From positions 148,496-212,495 of the forward strand of contig MKTB01000008.1 of assembly GCA_001897525.1 (NCBI GenBank): DNA of 64,000 nt, read 5' to 3'. Source of the DNA: Bacteroidetes bacterium 43-16 (GTDB lineage Bacteria > Bacteroidota > Bacteroidia > Chitinophagales > Chitinophagaceae). Position 1 is the stretch's first letter; each line of letters opens with the position of its first letter. Shown piece by piece: positions 7,439-17,010 of this stretch. A model generated the notes under the pieces. That model did no database searches. It was not told the origin of the DNA and saw nothing but the letters and a program-made list of their open reading frames with translations. Made by a program: the position numbers and the translations under genes.

Positions 7439-9793
7439 ATGTTCAAAAAAGTGTCTTTACTTTTTCTGTTTAATATACTTAGCTTACTGGTGTTGGCGCA
7501 AAAAAAAGTAAGCATAAGTGGTTACCTCAAGGAAGCCGCAACAGGAGAAAGTATGATCGGTGCTACCTTATATGTAGATGAGCTGCAGGATGGTGCCGCT
7601 ACCAATTCCTATGGGTTTTACTCCTTCAGCGTTAAGCCCGGTACCTATACCTTAAGATTCAACTACATAGGTTTCAAAGACGAAGTATACACCGTCAATT
7701 TACAAAACGATACCACGATCAATGTGCAGATGATCTCCACCAATTCCAGCGAACTGGCAGGAGTAGTAGTGACCGGTGAGCGCGCAGATAAAAATGTGAG
7801 CAGCACCCAGATGGGTACTATAGGCCTCACCACAGAAAAAATAAAAAAACTTCCGGTTGTTTTCGGAGAATCAGATGTCCTTAAAGCCATTCAGCTATTA
7901 CCCGGCGTACAATCTTCCGGTGAAGGACAGGCCGGTTTTTATGTAAGAGGTGGTGGTCCCGACCAGAACCTGGTATTGCTTGATGAAGCCGTGGTGTATA
8001 ATACAGGTCACCTTTTCGGCTTCTTTTCCATATTCAACTCAGATGCCATTAAAAATGTAAACCTCATCAAAGGAGGCGCTCCGGCCAATTATGGCGGACG
8101 TTTATCTTCCGTACTCGACGTTAATATGAAGGACGGTAATATGAAGAACTTTGAAGGAGAAGGTGGAATAGGACTCATCGCCTCCAGGCTTACCTTGCAA
8201 GGGCCCATTGTGAAAGACAAAGGATCCTTTATGATCTCTGGCCGCAGGACCTATATAGATGTCATCACAAAACCATTTTTAAAAGGTAATGCACAAGGTA
8301 GCGGCTATTATTTTTATGATGCCAACCTGAAAGCCAACTATATCTTAGGTAAGAAAGACAGGCTGTACCTCAGCGGCTATTTCGGGCAAGATGTATTTAC
8401 CTTTAACAGCAAGAGCGGAGATTTCAACGTTAAGATGCCCTGGGGTAATGCTACATCCACCCTTCGCTGGAACCACCAGTTCAATGGTAAGCTCTTCATG
8501 AACGTTTCAGCCATTTACAACAAATACGATTTTGAATTCAGGGGCGGACAGAAAGATATGAGCATTGCACTGAGCTCAGGCATCAGGGATTGGAACGGGA
8601 AAGTAGACTTTGATTACTTTTCCAGCTTTGGTCATGATTTTAAGTTCGGGATGAACTATACCTATCACACCTTTGTGCCCAGCCAGATCAGTGGCCGTTC
8701 CGGCGACTCCCTGCTCATGCCGCAAAACCCTTTTACCAAATATGCACATGAATCGGCCATATACATTACAGATGAATTTAACCTCGGCAAGCGCCTGAAA
8801 GTAAATGCCGGTTTAAGATATTCCCTGTTCCAGCAGACCGGTCCTTATGCGAATTATACCTATGATAATAACGGCAATAAACTGGACAGCACCGTCTGGG
8901 GCAGCGGCCAGTTAGTGAAAACATATGGCGGCCTGGAACCCAGGGTCTCCGGAAGATTCACCATCAATGATGTCTCCTCTCTGAAAGCCTCCGTAGGTAG
9001 AAGTATGCAATACCTGCATTTAGTATCTAATAACGGGAGCACCTTACCTACAGATGTATGGATGCCGAGTTCTATGATCGTGCAGCCGCAGAAAGCCTGG
9101 CAATATGCTTTAGGCTATTTCAGAAACTTCAATGACAATGCCATAGAAACCTCTGTAGAAGTGTACTACAAAGACCTGAAAAATCAATTGGAATACCGCG
9201 AAGGCTATACGCCAAGCAATATAAGAGATCCGGAAGTAGATTTGGTAAACGGTGAAGGACAGGCCTACGGTGCCGAGTTTTTTGTGAACAAGACCAAAGG
9301 TAAATTTACCGGCTGGGTGGGCTATACCTTATCCTGGACCAACAGGCGTTTTGCCATGCTAAACGGGGGAAAAGTCTTCCCTGCAAAATATGACCGCAGG
9401 CATGACCTTTCAATAGTAGCCAATTATGAATTCAATAAAAAACTGAATGCCTCAGCAGTCTTTGTATTCGGTACCGGTAATGCCATTACCCTGCCTACCG
9501 GGCTCTACTATGTAGATGGCAAATTGGTACAAGACTTCAGTGAGATCAACCAATACAGGATCTTCCCTTACCACAGGCTGGACCTTTCCCTTAACTGGAC
9601 CCCACGTGCCAACAGCACAAAAAGGATCAAAGGGACCTGGGCATTCTCTATCTATAATGTGTACAGCCGCCTGAATCCCTACCTGCTCTATGTAAGCACA
9701 GAAGGCAGCTTGCAACAAGGCACAAAAGTTACCGTAAAACAAGTATCCATTTTCCCGATACTGCCGAGTATCACCTACAATTTCAAATTTTAA
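7439..9793 (+). CDS. TonB-dependent receptor with CarboxypepD_reg-like N-terminal domain
   Basis: Outer-membrane active importer of 784 residues. A signal peptide (1-20) is followed by a carboxypeptidase-regulatory-like beta-sandwich (about 23-100, SISGYLKEAATGESMIGA), the plug domain (about 115-235, with KAIQLLPGVQSSGEGQAGF and YVRGG) and a C-terminal barrel ending in an aromatic strand (SITYNFKF). No SusD-like gene follows, so it is not a polysaccharide utilisation pair; the substrate is unknown. Its position behind the two-component operon suggests, but does not show, joint control. Confidence 0.93.
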   Translation: MFKKVSLLFLFNILSLLVLAQKKVSISGYLKEAATGESMIGATLYVDELQDGAATNSYGFYSFSVKPGTYTLRFNYIGFKDEVYTVNLQNDTTINVQMISTNSSELAGVVVTGERADKNVSSTQMGTIGLTTEKIKKLPVVFGESDVLKAIQLLPGVQSSGEGQAGFYVRGGGPDQNLVLLDEAVVYNTGHLFGFFSIFNSDAIKNVNLIKGGAPANYGGRLSSVLDVNMKDGNMKNFEGEGGIGLIASRLTLQGPIVKDKGSFMISGRRTYIDVITKPFLKGNAQGSGYYFYDANLKANYILGKKDRLYLSGYFGQDVFTFNSKSGDFNVKMPWGNATSTLRWNHQFNGKLFMNVSAIYNKYDFEFRGGQKDMSIALSSGIRDWNGKVDFDYFSSFGHDFKFGMNYTYHTFVPSQISGRSGDSLLMPQNPFTKYAHESAIYITDEFNLGKRLKVNAGLRYSLFQQTGPYANYTYDNNGNKLDSTVWGSGQLVKTYGGLEPRVSGRFTINDVSSLKASVGRSMQYLHLVSNNGSTLPTDVWMPSSMIVQPQKAWQYALGYFRNFNDNAIETSVEVYYKDLKNQLEYREGYTPSNIRDPEVDLVNGEGQAYGAEFFVNKTKGKFTGWVGYTLSWTNRRFAMLNGGKVFPAKYDRRHDLSIVANYEFNKKLNASAVFVFGTGNAITLPTGLYYVDGKLVQDFSEINQYRIFPYHRLDLSLNWTPRANSTKRIKGTWAFSIYNVYSRLNPYLLYVSTEGSLQQGTKVTVKQVSIFPILPSITYNFKF

Positions 9794-9804
9794 GTAAATA
9801 CCTT

Positions 9805-9846
9805 ATAAAGAGAAAGCCGGCAAATATTTGCCGGCTTTCTCTTTAT
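9805..9846. terminator. Bidirectional terminator between convergent genes
   Basis: Perfect 42-base palindrome with GC-rich centre AAAGCCGGCAAA/TTTGCCGGCTTT and AT-rich ends, between the receptor gene (plus) and the methyltransferase gene (minus). Confidence 0.9.
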
Positions 9847-9875
9847 ACTTATGCTACTCGTTCAGTTGTCTGTAA

Positions 9876-10631
9876 TCAGGATATCAAGGCATGGCAGAAT
9901 ATGCCTGTGGCCACCGCTACATTCAGCGATTCTGCTGCTGCGCCTATCCGCCTTATCGTGAGCTGATGCTGTACCCTTGCTTTCACCGCTTCCGAAATAC
10001 CTTTACTTTCGTTGCCCATAATGATGAATCCCGGTGTATACGCTTGTGCCGCGTCCAGTTGATCGCCTCCCAATATAGCCGCATAGCTGGGGGTCTCCGG
10101 CTTCGAGGCCAATAAAGCTACCAGGTCGGTATACACACAGTTTACCCGCAGCAGGCTGCCCATAGTAGACTGGATCACTTTAGGGTTAAACTGCTCCACG
10201 CAGTCCGGCGAACATACGATCGTTTTTATACCAAACCAATCAGCCGTCCTGATGATCGTACCCAGGTTGCCCGGGTCCTGTACCTTGTCCAGCATCAATA
10301 CCCATTCATCAGGCTTGATATTGGCCAGCTCCGCCTGCTCCGGCATCCTGGCGACCAATAATATTTGGTTGGGCGTTTTAAATCCCGATATTTTTTCAAA
10401 ATCCTCTTCCGTTGCCACCAGGCATTGCGCCGCTGTGTACTGTTTAATGATTTCGCTGTTTTCCTCAAACCATGTGGCCAGGCCTACGATAAATTCGATA
10501 TCAGCCTTTTGTTGCAGCCACTCCGCGGCATTTTTCAATCCCTCCACGATATAGGACTGATGTGCTTTCCTGAATTTGATCTGGGAAAGCGAACGTATAT
10601 ATTTGATCTGGTTTTTACTGATTGCTTGCAT
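9876..10631 (-). CDS. SpoU/TrmH family RNA 2'-O-ribose methyltransferase
   Basis: A 251-residue SAM-dependent methyltransferase of the SPOUT (trefoil knot) type acting on rRNA or tRNA. An N-terminal substrate-binding domain (1-100) precedes the catalytic domain with motif 1 NLGTIIRTADWFG, motif 2 IIMGNESKGIS and motif 3 LTIRRIGAAESLNVAVATGI. Length is normal. The exact position methylated (for example 23S G2251 as in RlmB) cannot be told from this family level. Single gene. Confidence 0.9.
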   Translation of the reverse strand: MQAISKNQIKYIRSLSQIKFRKAHQSYIVEGLKNAAEWLQQKADIEFIVGLATWFEENSEIIKQYTAAQCLVATEEDFEKISGFKTPNQILLVARMPEQAELANIKPDEWVLMLDKVQDPGNLGTIIRTADWFGIKTIVCSPDCVEQFNPKVIQSTMGSLLRVNCVYTDLVALLASKPETPSYAAILGGDQLDAAQAYTPGFIIMGNESKGISEAVKARVQHQLTIRRIGAAAESLNVAVATGIFCHALIS

Positions 10632-10638
10632 GGGAACA

Positions 10639-10646
10639 CAAAAATA
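10639..10646 (-). promoter_or_regulatory. -7 element of the SpoU methyltransferase gene
   Basis: On the minus strand TATTTTTG, an exact TAnnTTTG, ends 7 bases before the ATG, predicting a very short leader. Confidence 0.45.
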
Positions 10647-10692
10647 ACATTAGTTTTTTTGAATGCGCTTAAAAGAAACAACAGCGCTTCCT

Positions 10693-11802
10693 TTACCGGC
10701 CAAATTCCAGGCTGGGGAACAGGTCATAAGTAAGCCCGATGCCCCAATGACTGATATTATCTACAAAACGGTAATTGTAATTATCATGGCCAAAGGCTAT
10801 TTTTCCATAAATGCCCACATTACTTTTAAAATAGATGGCCGGAATAATTTCTATCCTGGAGCGGGTGACAGAAGCATGCGGTTTATATAAGTACTCGTAA
10901 TTCACATTCAGCTTAGCCCGGTCGAGGCAGCCTCCTTTTTTAAAACGACGCATATATTCCAGGTTAAAGTGATAGAAATTCTTTCCGTACAAAGCAATGT
11001 CATTTTCAGTATAACCACCAATAGGGATCATATACAGTAAGTAGTCATGATACCTGGTCCAGCCTGCCTCTGCAGAGAACCAGCTAAGGGCATAATTATT
11101 TCTTACCTTAAATACGTGCAAATATTTCACCATGATCTCTGTGTAATTAGTAGAGAAATTGCCGCTTTTCCTGTTGAGTATAGCTGCCAGGTCTGTATGC
11201 TCATTGATGTGCTGGTACAGGCTGTCTGCTGCAGGTGTGCCATCGATCAGGTTTTCGTCAAACGCAGCGCCCGACTGGCCGTTGGAAAAATGCCCCGTTT
11301 CAAAAGCTACCGCAAAATATTTAAGGTTTAGCGTATCTATATCATCAAATCTATTGGCTTTATTTAAAGAAAATAAATGCTGGTAACCGATGCCAATCTT
11401 ATAAGAAGGCGTTTTTACCGGCATAGAAGCATCGTTGAACATACGCAACTGTGGCCGGAAGCTGGCATAGGCCGCATGAGTAGCATTTTTCAATTTTTCG
11501 CCGAAAGATGCATCCGCTGCGGATTTGGGGTTTTTCATGTTTTTATAGATAGTATTGAAAAACGGTAATTTGACCACGGGCTGCGCTTCAAATAAATAAG
11601 ACTCCCGGGCGGTCTTCAGGTTGCCCAGGTAGCCGATGCTGAGTTCATCGCCGATCGGATAAAAGTTAAGGGGGTAGTAAGGCCGTGAAAATTCTGGTAC
11701 ATCAGCTGGTTCTGCCGTTTCGTTTTCGATTGATTCGTCCTGTTGACTGTAGCCATATTGAGCGCACAAAAGTGCGCTCAATATGAATAGTATCTTTTTC
11801 AT
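10693..11802 (-). CDS. Outer-membrane beta-barrel with phospholipase A1 (OMPLA)-like motif
   Basis: A 369-residue protein with a signal peptide (1-20) and alternating beta strands ending near a terminal barrel strand. Residues 167-178 read AFETGHFSNGQS: the H-x-S-N-G pattern (H171, S173, N174, G175) matches the catalytic His and Ser of outer membrane phospholipase A, and N184 lies about where the third residue of that triad falls. The protein is about 100 residues longer than E. coli PldA and the rest is not clearly alike, so the assignment is tentative; it may be an unrelated barrel. It is the second gene of a pair, 14 bases after the small protein upstream. Confidence 0.5.
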   Translation of the reverse strand: MKKILFILSALLCAQYGYSQQDESIENETAEPADVPEFSRPYYPLNFYPIGDELSIGYLGNLKTARESYLFEAQPVVKLPFFNTIYKNMKNPKSAADASFGEKLKNATHAAYASFRPQLRMFNDASMPVKTPSYKIGIGYQHLFSLNKANRFDDIDTLNLKYFAVAFETGHFSNGQSGAAFDENLIDGTPAADSLYQHINEHTDLAAILNRKSGNFSTNYTEIMVKYLHVFKVRNNYALSWFSAEAGWTRYHDYLLYMIPIGGYTENDIALYGKNFYHFNLEYMRRFKKGGCLDRAKLNVNYEYLYKPHASVTRSRIEIIPAIYFKSNVGIYGKIAFGHDNYNYRFVDNISHWGIGLTYDLFPSLEFGR

Positions 11803-11816
11803 CTCCGTTATTTTTT

Positions 11817-12131
11817 TCAGGGTTTGAAGATTTTGTTCAGCTTGGCCATATCTCCCTCAGGAAGCAGATTGCCCGAGATCCGGTTACCGTTTTTGTCACT
11901 GATGTAGATCATGGAGAAGCGAATACCTTCTTCCGACAAGACCTTATTCAGTGTCATCCTGAGTTCCGTTTCGCAACTGATGAAAAAAGAGTTCTGCAGC
12001 TCTATGTACACATATTTATTGGAGAGCAGGCCACGGATACGTGCAGGGATCATCGCATCCGTTTCATAGATAGAAAGCACGAGGCACCGGGAGTAAATCG
12101 GTGGTCCTTCTTTAGAGGATTTCTTTGCCAT
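11817..12131 (-). CDS. Small conserved protein of unknown function
   Basis: A 104-residue protein beginning MAKKSSKEGPP; an in-frame start 16 residues further upstream exists but its extension looks like leader sequence. It has no signal peptide or membrane segment and appears to be a small alpha/beta domain (strands CLVLSIYE, YVYIELQ, FSMIYIS). I do not recognise a family. It ends 14 bases before the barrel gene and is presumably co-transcribed with it. Confidence 0.6.
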   Translation of the reverse strand: MAKKSSKEGPPIYSRCLVLSIYETDAMIPARIRGLLSNKYVYIELQNSFFISCETELRMTLNKVLSEEGIRFSMIYISDKNGNRISGNLLPEGDMAKLNKIFKP

Positions 12132-12258
12132 AAGGTTAAAATTAAGGTTAGTGAATTTCTGTACCACTAAATTAATCACTTAAAGCAAGACAGGATAGGG
12201 TGGAATCACCCTATTTATCCAGGGGAATGTATTTTTATTATTGCATATAAACTCCTGC

Positions 12259-13434
12259 TTAACTTTTCCGGAAGATAGACATATTACGGCTGAGCAGAGT
12301 AAGCATAAGGCCGAATACGGCAAATGTGGCATAAGAGAACCTCAGGTCCAGCCACTCTGCAATATAACCGATCAGGGGAGGCCCCATTAAAAAGCCCAGG
12401 AAGCTGATGCTGGATACCATAGCTAAAGCCCTGCCCGGTGCTATCTTCGGGTGCTGCCCCGCTTCACTATACACCGTTGGTACTACACAGGCAACGCCCA
12501 GGCCTACCATCATAAATGCTACAATACAAATGCCGAACTGCGGGAAGAAGACCGAAAGCATCATCCCCGAGCACATCAGTATACCGCTCAGCTCTAAGGC
12601 CCTTTGGCGGCCGATCTTAGCAATGATAAAGTCACCGATGAACCTTCCGCTTGCCATCATGATCATGAAAGAGGCATAGCCCACAGGTACCCATTGCTCC
12701 GGAGCCTTCACCACCTCTTTGAAGTAAACACCGCTCCAGTCAAACATAGCCCCTTCTGTCGCCATACTTAAGAAGCCCAGTACACCCAGTTGGATCAGCA
12801 TACTGTCCGGCTTCACCAGGCCTTTCTTCTTTTCTTCCGCAGTCTTGCCCGGTACCAGGAACTTCCTGTTGAGCAGCATATTGATGAAGACCATAAAGAA
12901 AATGATCATGAAATGCGTTGATGTATCTACTTTCAGGTTGATCGTCAGCAGGCCGATGAGCGCACCCGTAAAACCTGCAATGCTCCATGCCCCGTGAAAA
13001 GAGGCCATAATAGATTTGTTGTAGATCTTTTCTACCGCTACCCCCTGCGTGTTGACTGCTATATTGCACATATTGCCAAACACCCCGAAGAGTAAAAGAA
13101 TGGCACCCAATGCCAGTGCGGAATCGGCAAAAGCCAGGAAGTACAATACCGCAGCATATAAGATACAGGCAATGCTCAATACCTTAGCACTGCCAAATTT
13201 TGTGACCAGCCTGCCCGACAGCGTCATCGTGATCAATTGTCCCAGTGGCAGCATTAATAAAATAGTACCCAGCTGACCTTCCGAAATATTAAGCGCTGTT
13301 TTGATCGTAGGGATGCGGCTGGCCCAGGAGGCAAAGGCCAGGCCCTGGCAAAAGTAAAACAGGGATACGGCTAAGCGGATACGTTTTCTTTGTTCATAAA
13401 GGAGGGTAGCGTCGGGAGAAATGGCCTTGGACAT
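12259..13434 (-). CDS. MFS transporter (YbjJ-like)
   Basis: A 391-residue inner-membrane carrier with twelve predicted membrane segments. The loop between TM2 and TM3 has the weak MFS signature GRLVTKFGSAKV (about 73-84), and the opening ASWASRIPTIKTALNIS is typical of the YbjJ branch, whose substrates are largely unknown. Single gene flanked by an AT-rich divergent region toward the GlcD-like gene. Confidence 0.85.
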   Translation of the reverse strand: MSKAISPDATLLYEQRKRIRLAVSLFYFCQGLAFASWASRIPTIKTALNISEGQLGTILLMLPLGQLITMTLSGRLVTKFGSAKVLSIACILYAAVLYFLAFADSALALGAILLLFGVFGNMCNIAVNTQGVAVEKIYNKSIMASFHGAWSIAGFTGALIGLLTINLKVDTSTHFMIIFFMVFINMLLNRKFLVPGKTAEEKKKGLVKPDSMLIQLGVLGFLSMATEGAMFDWSGVYFKEVVKAPEQWVPVGYASFMIMMASGRFIGDFIIAKIGRQRALELSGILMCSGMMLSVFFPQFGICIVAFMMVGLGVACVVPTVYSEAGQHPKIAPGRALAMVSSISFLGFLMGPPLIGYIAEWLDLRFSYATFAVFGLMLTLLSRNMSIFRKS

Positions 13435-13450
13435 AAGATCAAAAAGGAAG

Positions 13451-13458
13451 CAAAATTA
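13451..13458 (-). promoter_or_regulatory. -7 element of the MFS gene
   Basis: On the minus strand TAATTTTG, exact TAnnTTTG, 16 bases before the ATG at 13434. Confidence 0.5.
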
Positions 13459-13637
13459 AAGGGTTTCCATTGAATGCGCTTATAGAATTGTGTTATGTGC
13501 TTGCTGTTTTTATTGATGTAAAGCTTTTGTATATATGAAATAAACCTGTTCATAAAGAACGTTTTTTTATTGCAAAATTGACATAGCTGTAAAACATAAT
13601 TCACATAAAAATCCTACCTTGGTAGGGTATTGATGAT

Positions 13638-15068
13638 ATGAAAAAAATGCGAGAGGGAATGTTTACAAGCGACATAAGAGAACAGGAAATCCTGGATTAT
13701 TTTAAAGCTATACTGGGTGTGGAGCGGGTGCTTACCGACCGGGAAAGCCTGCAACAGGCCGGCTCCGATCATACAGAAGACCTTGTCTTTCTCCCCGAGA
13801 TCGTATTACAGGCGCAGACCACGGAAGAGGTGAGCAGGATACTGGCCTATTGTAATGAGCACCGCCTGGTCATCACCCCCAGGGGTGCCGGTACGGGCCT
13901 GAGCGGGGGCTGCCTGCCGGTACAGGGCAGCATCGTCCTCGATATGCGCCGCATGAATCAAATACTGGAGATCGATAGCGAAAATTTCCAGGTAACCGTA
14001 GAGCCCGGTGTGATTACAGAAGTGCTGCAAAATGCCGTACAGGAACATGGCTTGTTTTACCCCGTAGACCCGGCCAGCAAAGGTTCTTGTTTTATAGGAG
14101 GCAATGTGGCCGAAAATTCCGGCGGGGCCAGGGCCTTGAAATATGGCGTGGTAAAAGACTATGTGCTCAACCTGGAAATAGTCCTGCCCGATGGATCGGT
14201 GATGTGGACCGGTGCCAATACCTTGAAAAATGCAACAGGCTACAACCTGACTCAATTAATAGTAGGCTCGGAAGGAACGCTGGCCGTCATCACCAAAATA
14301 GTATTGAAACTATTGCCACAGCCCACCAAAGACCTGTTGATCCTCGTGCCTTTTTATTCGGCTGAGGAAGCCTGCAGGGCCGTGAATAAGGTCTTTCTCG
14401 CAGGTTACGATCCCTCCGCTTTGGAGTTTATGGAGCGCGATGCCATCCTGGCCGCTCAAAAGTTTATTGATGACTACTCTATCCCGGTGCCGGAAGAGAT
14501 ACAGGCACACCTTCTTATCGAAGTGAACGGTAATGAAGAGACCTACCTGATGCAGGAGATAGAAGGAATAGTACAGGTGCTGGAGCAGTTTAACACCGGG
14601 GAAGTATTGTTTGCCGACAACCAGAATGATAAAGACAAATTATGGCGGCTGCGCCGTGTGACGGGAGAGGCCGCAAAAGGTTCCTCCGTCTATAAAGAAG
14701 AAGATACCGTAGTGCCTCGTGCAAAGCTGCCGCAGCTCCTGGCTAAGGTCAAAGCACTAGGCAAGGAATATGGCTTTGACAGTATCTGTTACGGCCATGC
14801 CGGAGATGGCAACCTGCACGTGAATATTGTCAAGAACAATATGCCGGAAGATGCCTGGCACAATGAATTGCCAAAAGCCATCCGCGAACTCTTCCTGTAC
14901 ACCAAATCGCTGGGCGGCACCTTGAGCGGAGAGCACGGGATCGGCTATGTTCAGAAGCAATACATGGACATCGCCTTCTCAGCAGTGGCATTGGAACTGA
15001 TGCGCCAGATAAAAAAAGTATTCGATCCTAACGATATCCTGAATCCCGGCAAGATCTTACCGGGATAA
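13638..15068 (+). CDS. FAD-binding oxidoreductase, glycolate oxidase GlcD / D-lactate dehydrogenase type
   Basis: A 476-residue flavoprotein that oxidises a 2-hydroxy acid (glycolate or D-lactate) to the 2-oxo acid. The N-terminal FAD-binding PP-loop [15 protein letters not shown] is at 80-94; further FAD contacts are in [11 protein letters not shown] and [10 protein letters not shown]. The C-terminal FAD-oxidase domain has [13 protein letters not shown] and [10 protein letters not shown]. No GlcE or GlcF genes are next to it, so it is the single-subunit type. A start at residue 8 is also possible. Confidence 0.9.
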   Translation: MKKMREGMFTSDIREQEILDYFKAILGVERVLTDRESLQQAGSDHTEDLVFLPEIVLQAQTTEEVSRILAYCNEHRLVITPRGAGTGLSGGCLPVQGSIVLDMRRMNQILEIDSENFQVTVEPGVITEVLQNAVQEHGLFYPVDPASKGSCFIGGNVAENSGGARALKYGVVKDYVLNLEIVLPDGSVMWTGANTLKNATGYNLTQLIVGSEGTLAVITKIVLKLLPQPTKDLLILVPFYSAEEACRAVNKVFLAGYDPSALEFMERDAILAAQKFIDDYSIPVPEEIQAHLLIEVNGNEETYLMQEIEGIVQVLEQFNTGEVLFADNQNDKDKLWRLRRVTGEAAKGSSVYKEEDTVVPRAKLPQLLAKVKALGKEYGFDSICYGHAGDGNLHVNIVKNNMPEDAWHNELPKAIRELFLYTKSLGGTLSGEHGIGYVQKQYMDIAFSAVALELMRQIKKVFDPNDILNPGKILPG

Positions 15069-15144
15069 AAGATTAGGCCTGTTGGTACAACACTCGTCGG
15101 ATATACAGGGAAAAGATTTATTCACTTACTTAATTGATAAAAAA

Positions 15145-15723
15145 ATGAGCAAGAAAATTTTAATGCTGGCAGGAGACTTTGTAGAAGATTACGAAATTAT
15201 GGTCCCTTTCCAGGCTTTGTTATCCGTAGGCTGCGAGGTAGACGTTATTTGTCCCGGCAAAAGATCGGGCGAACAGATTGCTACCGCGATCCACGATTTT
15301 GTAGGCTTTCAGACCTATGCAGAACTGAGAGGACATAATTTTACCATCAATAAAGATTTTGATGCGGTTGACCCTGAAGAGTACGACGGCTTGTATATTA
15401 CCGGTGGCCGTGCGCCTGAGTATATCCGTTTAGAGCCAAAAGTACTGGCCTTTACCCGGCATTTTTTCGAGACCAATAAACCCGTAGCCGCCATCTGTCA
15501 TGGTATACAGGTACTCACGGCTGCAGATGTGGTAAGAGGCCGTAAGCTGACTGCCTATGCAGCAGTAGGCCCGGAAGTGACCCTGGCAGGCGGTGAGTAC
15601 CAGGACATCGCTCCTACCGATGCAGTAACAGACGGCAACCTGACGACCTCGCCAGCATGGCCGGGCCATCCTGCCATTTTACGGGAGTTTTATCAGTTGC
15701 TCGGCATTACGATCAATAGCTAG
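15145..15723 (+). CDS. DJ-1/PfpI family protein
   Basis: A 192-residue protein of the class I glutamine amidotransferase-like superfamily. The nucleophile elbow is AAICHG with C118, with the conserved glutamate in the N-terminal DFVEDYE; H119 follows the cysteine as in PfpI and YhbO. Such proteins are stress-protective hydrolases, glyoxalases or deglycases. The ATG at 15145 ([10 protein letters not shown]) starts exactly at the first beta strand, so the longer frame with TTG at 15082 is not used. It lies 76 bases after the GlcD-like gene and may share its transcript. Confidence 0.88.
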   Translation: MSKKILMLAGDFVEDYEIMVPFQALLSVGCEVDVICPGKRSGEQIATAIHDFVGFQTYAELRGHNFTINKDFDAVDPEEYDGLYITGGRAPEYIRLEPKVLAFTRHFFETNKPVAAICHGIQVLTAADVVRGRKLTAYAAVGPEVTLAGGEYQDIAPTDAVTDGNLTTSPAWPGHPAILREFYQLLGITINS

Positions 15724-15806
15724 GAGCCTATGTTTTTATTCATAAGCTGCTTTTATACAATAACTTATTGTAAGTTTATCGGTAGTTCTTAAAACCCTCT
15801 ATTGGT

Positions 15807-16946
15807 ATGAATAGCTTTAAACAATACCTGGTTGCCGCTGTAGCAGCGCTGATCCTGGTTGGCACTGTCAGTATTGATGTGATTGCTCAATCTTACCGCT
15901 TTAAGCCCGGCTTTGACAGTAAAGAATGTGATGAAAGCTACCTGCTGAATGCAGCATTCCTGGATACTACTGCGAAAAACAGCTTCCCGGGCTTCCTGGA
16001 AGGCTACACCTTTATGTATCGCTCAGCCGCTATAGGCTTGGATAATGTGTATGACCTGTGGTTGAGGCAAGATTCTACCGTAATCATTACCCTTAGGGGC
16101 ACAACAGCCAATGCTAAATCGATCATGGCCGACTTTTACTGTGCCATGTTCCCGGCGCAGGGCAAGATCACCCTGGAACAAAACAAACCGCCTTTTGCCT
16201 ATAAGCTGGCTACCGATACTAAAGCTGCCGTACATGCAGGATTCCTGATCTCCTTTGCCTTTATTGCACAGGATTTTCAGCCACGCCTGGAAGAACTCTA
16301 CCGGAAAGGATACCGTAAATTCCTGGTTTGCGGACACTCCCAGGGTGGTGCCTTGTGTTACTATGTCAGTGCCTGGCTCATGCAATTACGGAAAGATAAG
16401 GTATACCCCGGCATCAGCGTGAAGACCTATGCCAGTGCGGCACCTAAGATGGGGAATGTCTATTTCGTGTACGATTATGATAATGCCATGCATGGCGAAT
16501 GGAGCTACAGTATCGTCAATACGGCCGATCCTGTACCGGAAATGCCCCTGACCACGCAACAGCTGGAGATAGATATGAATACGCCTAATCCTTTGGTGAA
16601 CCTGGCTAAACGTTTTGATGACCTGCCCTTCTTTAAGCGCATCGTCTTGAAGCACGCCTATAACAGTATGCGTAAAAAAGCCCGGAAGTCATCGGAAGCT
16701 TACCAGAAATACCTGGGCGGTTATGCCGGGAAGATCATTAAAGGGATGCAGGCCGGTATGGTATTGCCCGAGCCCGTAAAGACCACTTATTTTTTAAGAC
16801 CCGGAGTGCCCATTACCTTATCGGAAAATGAGGCTTACCGCGATCATTTTAAATCGGCACCCAATTACTTTCATCATGGCTTTGATGCCTATCGCTACCT
16901 GCTGAGGCAGTATTATGAAGGCCTGCCCGACATGAAAAAGCAATAA
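15807..16946 (+). CDS. Exported class 3 lipase-like alpha/beta hydrolase
   Basis: A 379-residue protein with a signal peptide (about 1-28, VIAQ before SY). TLRGTT at 95-100 matches the oxyanion strand of class 3 lipases, and the nucleophile elbow GHSQG at 176-180 gives S178. D241 in NTADPVPEMP and H356 or H357 in NYFHHGF can complete the triad. A helical insertion at about 255-330 separates Asp and His. Likely periplasmic or surface esterase or phospholipase; substrate unknown. Single gene followed by a strong terminator. Confidence 0.85.
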   Translation: MNSFKQYLVAAVAALILVGTVSIDVIAQSYRFKPGFDSKECDESYLLNAAFLDTTAKNSFPGFLEGYTFMYRSAAIGLDNVYDLWLRQDSTVIITLRGTTANAKSIMADFYCAMFPAQGKITLEQNKPPFAYKLATDTKAAVHAGFLISFAFIAQDFQPRLEELYRKGYRKFLVCGHSQGGALCYYVSAWLMQLRKDKVYPGISVKTYASAAPKMGNVYFVYDYDNAMHGEWSYSIVNTADPVPEMPLTTQQLEIDMNTPNPLVNLAKRFDDLPFFKRIVLKHAYNSMRKKARKSSEAYQKYLGGYAGKIIKGMQAGMVLPEPVKTTYFLRPGVPITLSENEAYRDHFKSAPNYFHHGFDAYRYLLRQYYEGLPDMKKQ

Positions 16947-16952
16947 AATAAC

Positions 16953-16984
16953 AAAGCGCTGTTCAACAATGTGAACAGCGCTTT
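16953..16984. terminator. Bidirectional terminator between convergent genes
   Basis: AAAGCGCTGTTCA, 6-base loop, TGAACAGCGCTTT, with A/T tracts on both sides, between the lipase gene and the acyl-CoA dehydrogenase gene. Confidence 0.85.
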
Positions 16985-17010
16985 ATTATTTTATTGAAGA
17001 GATCAAAACA

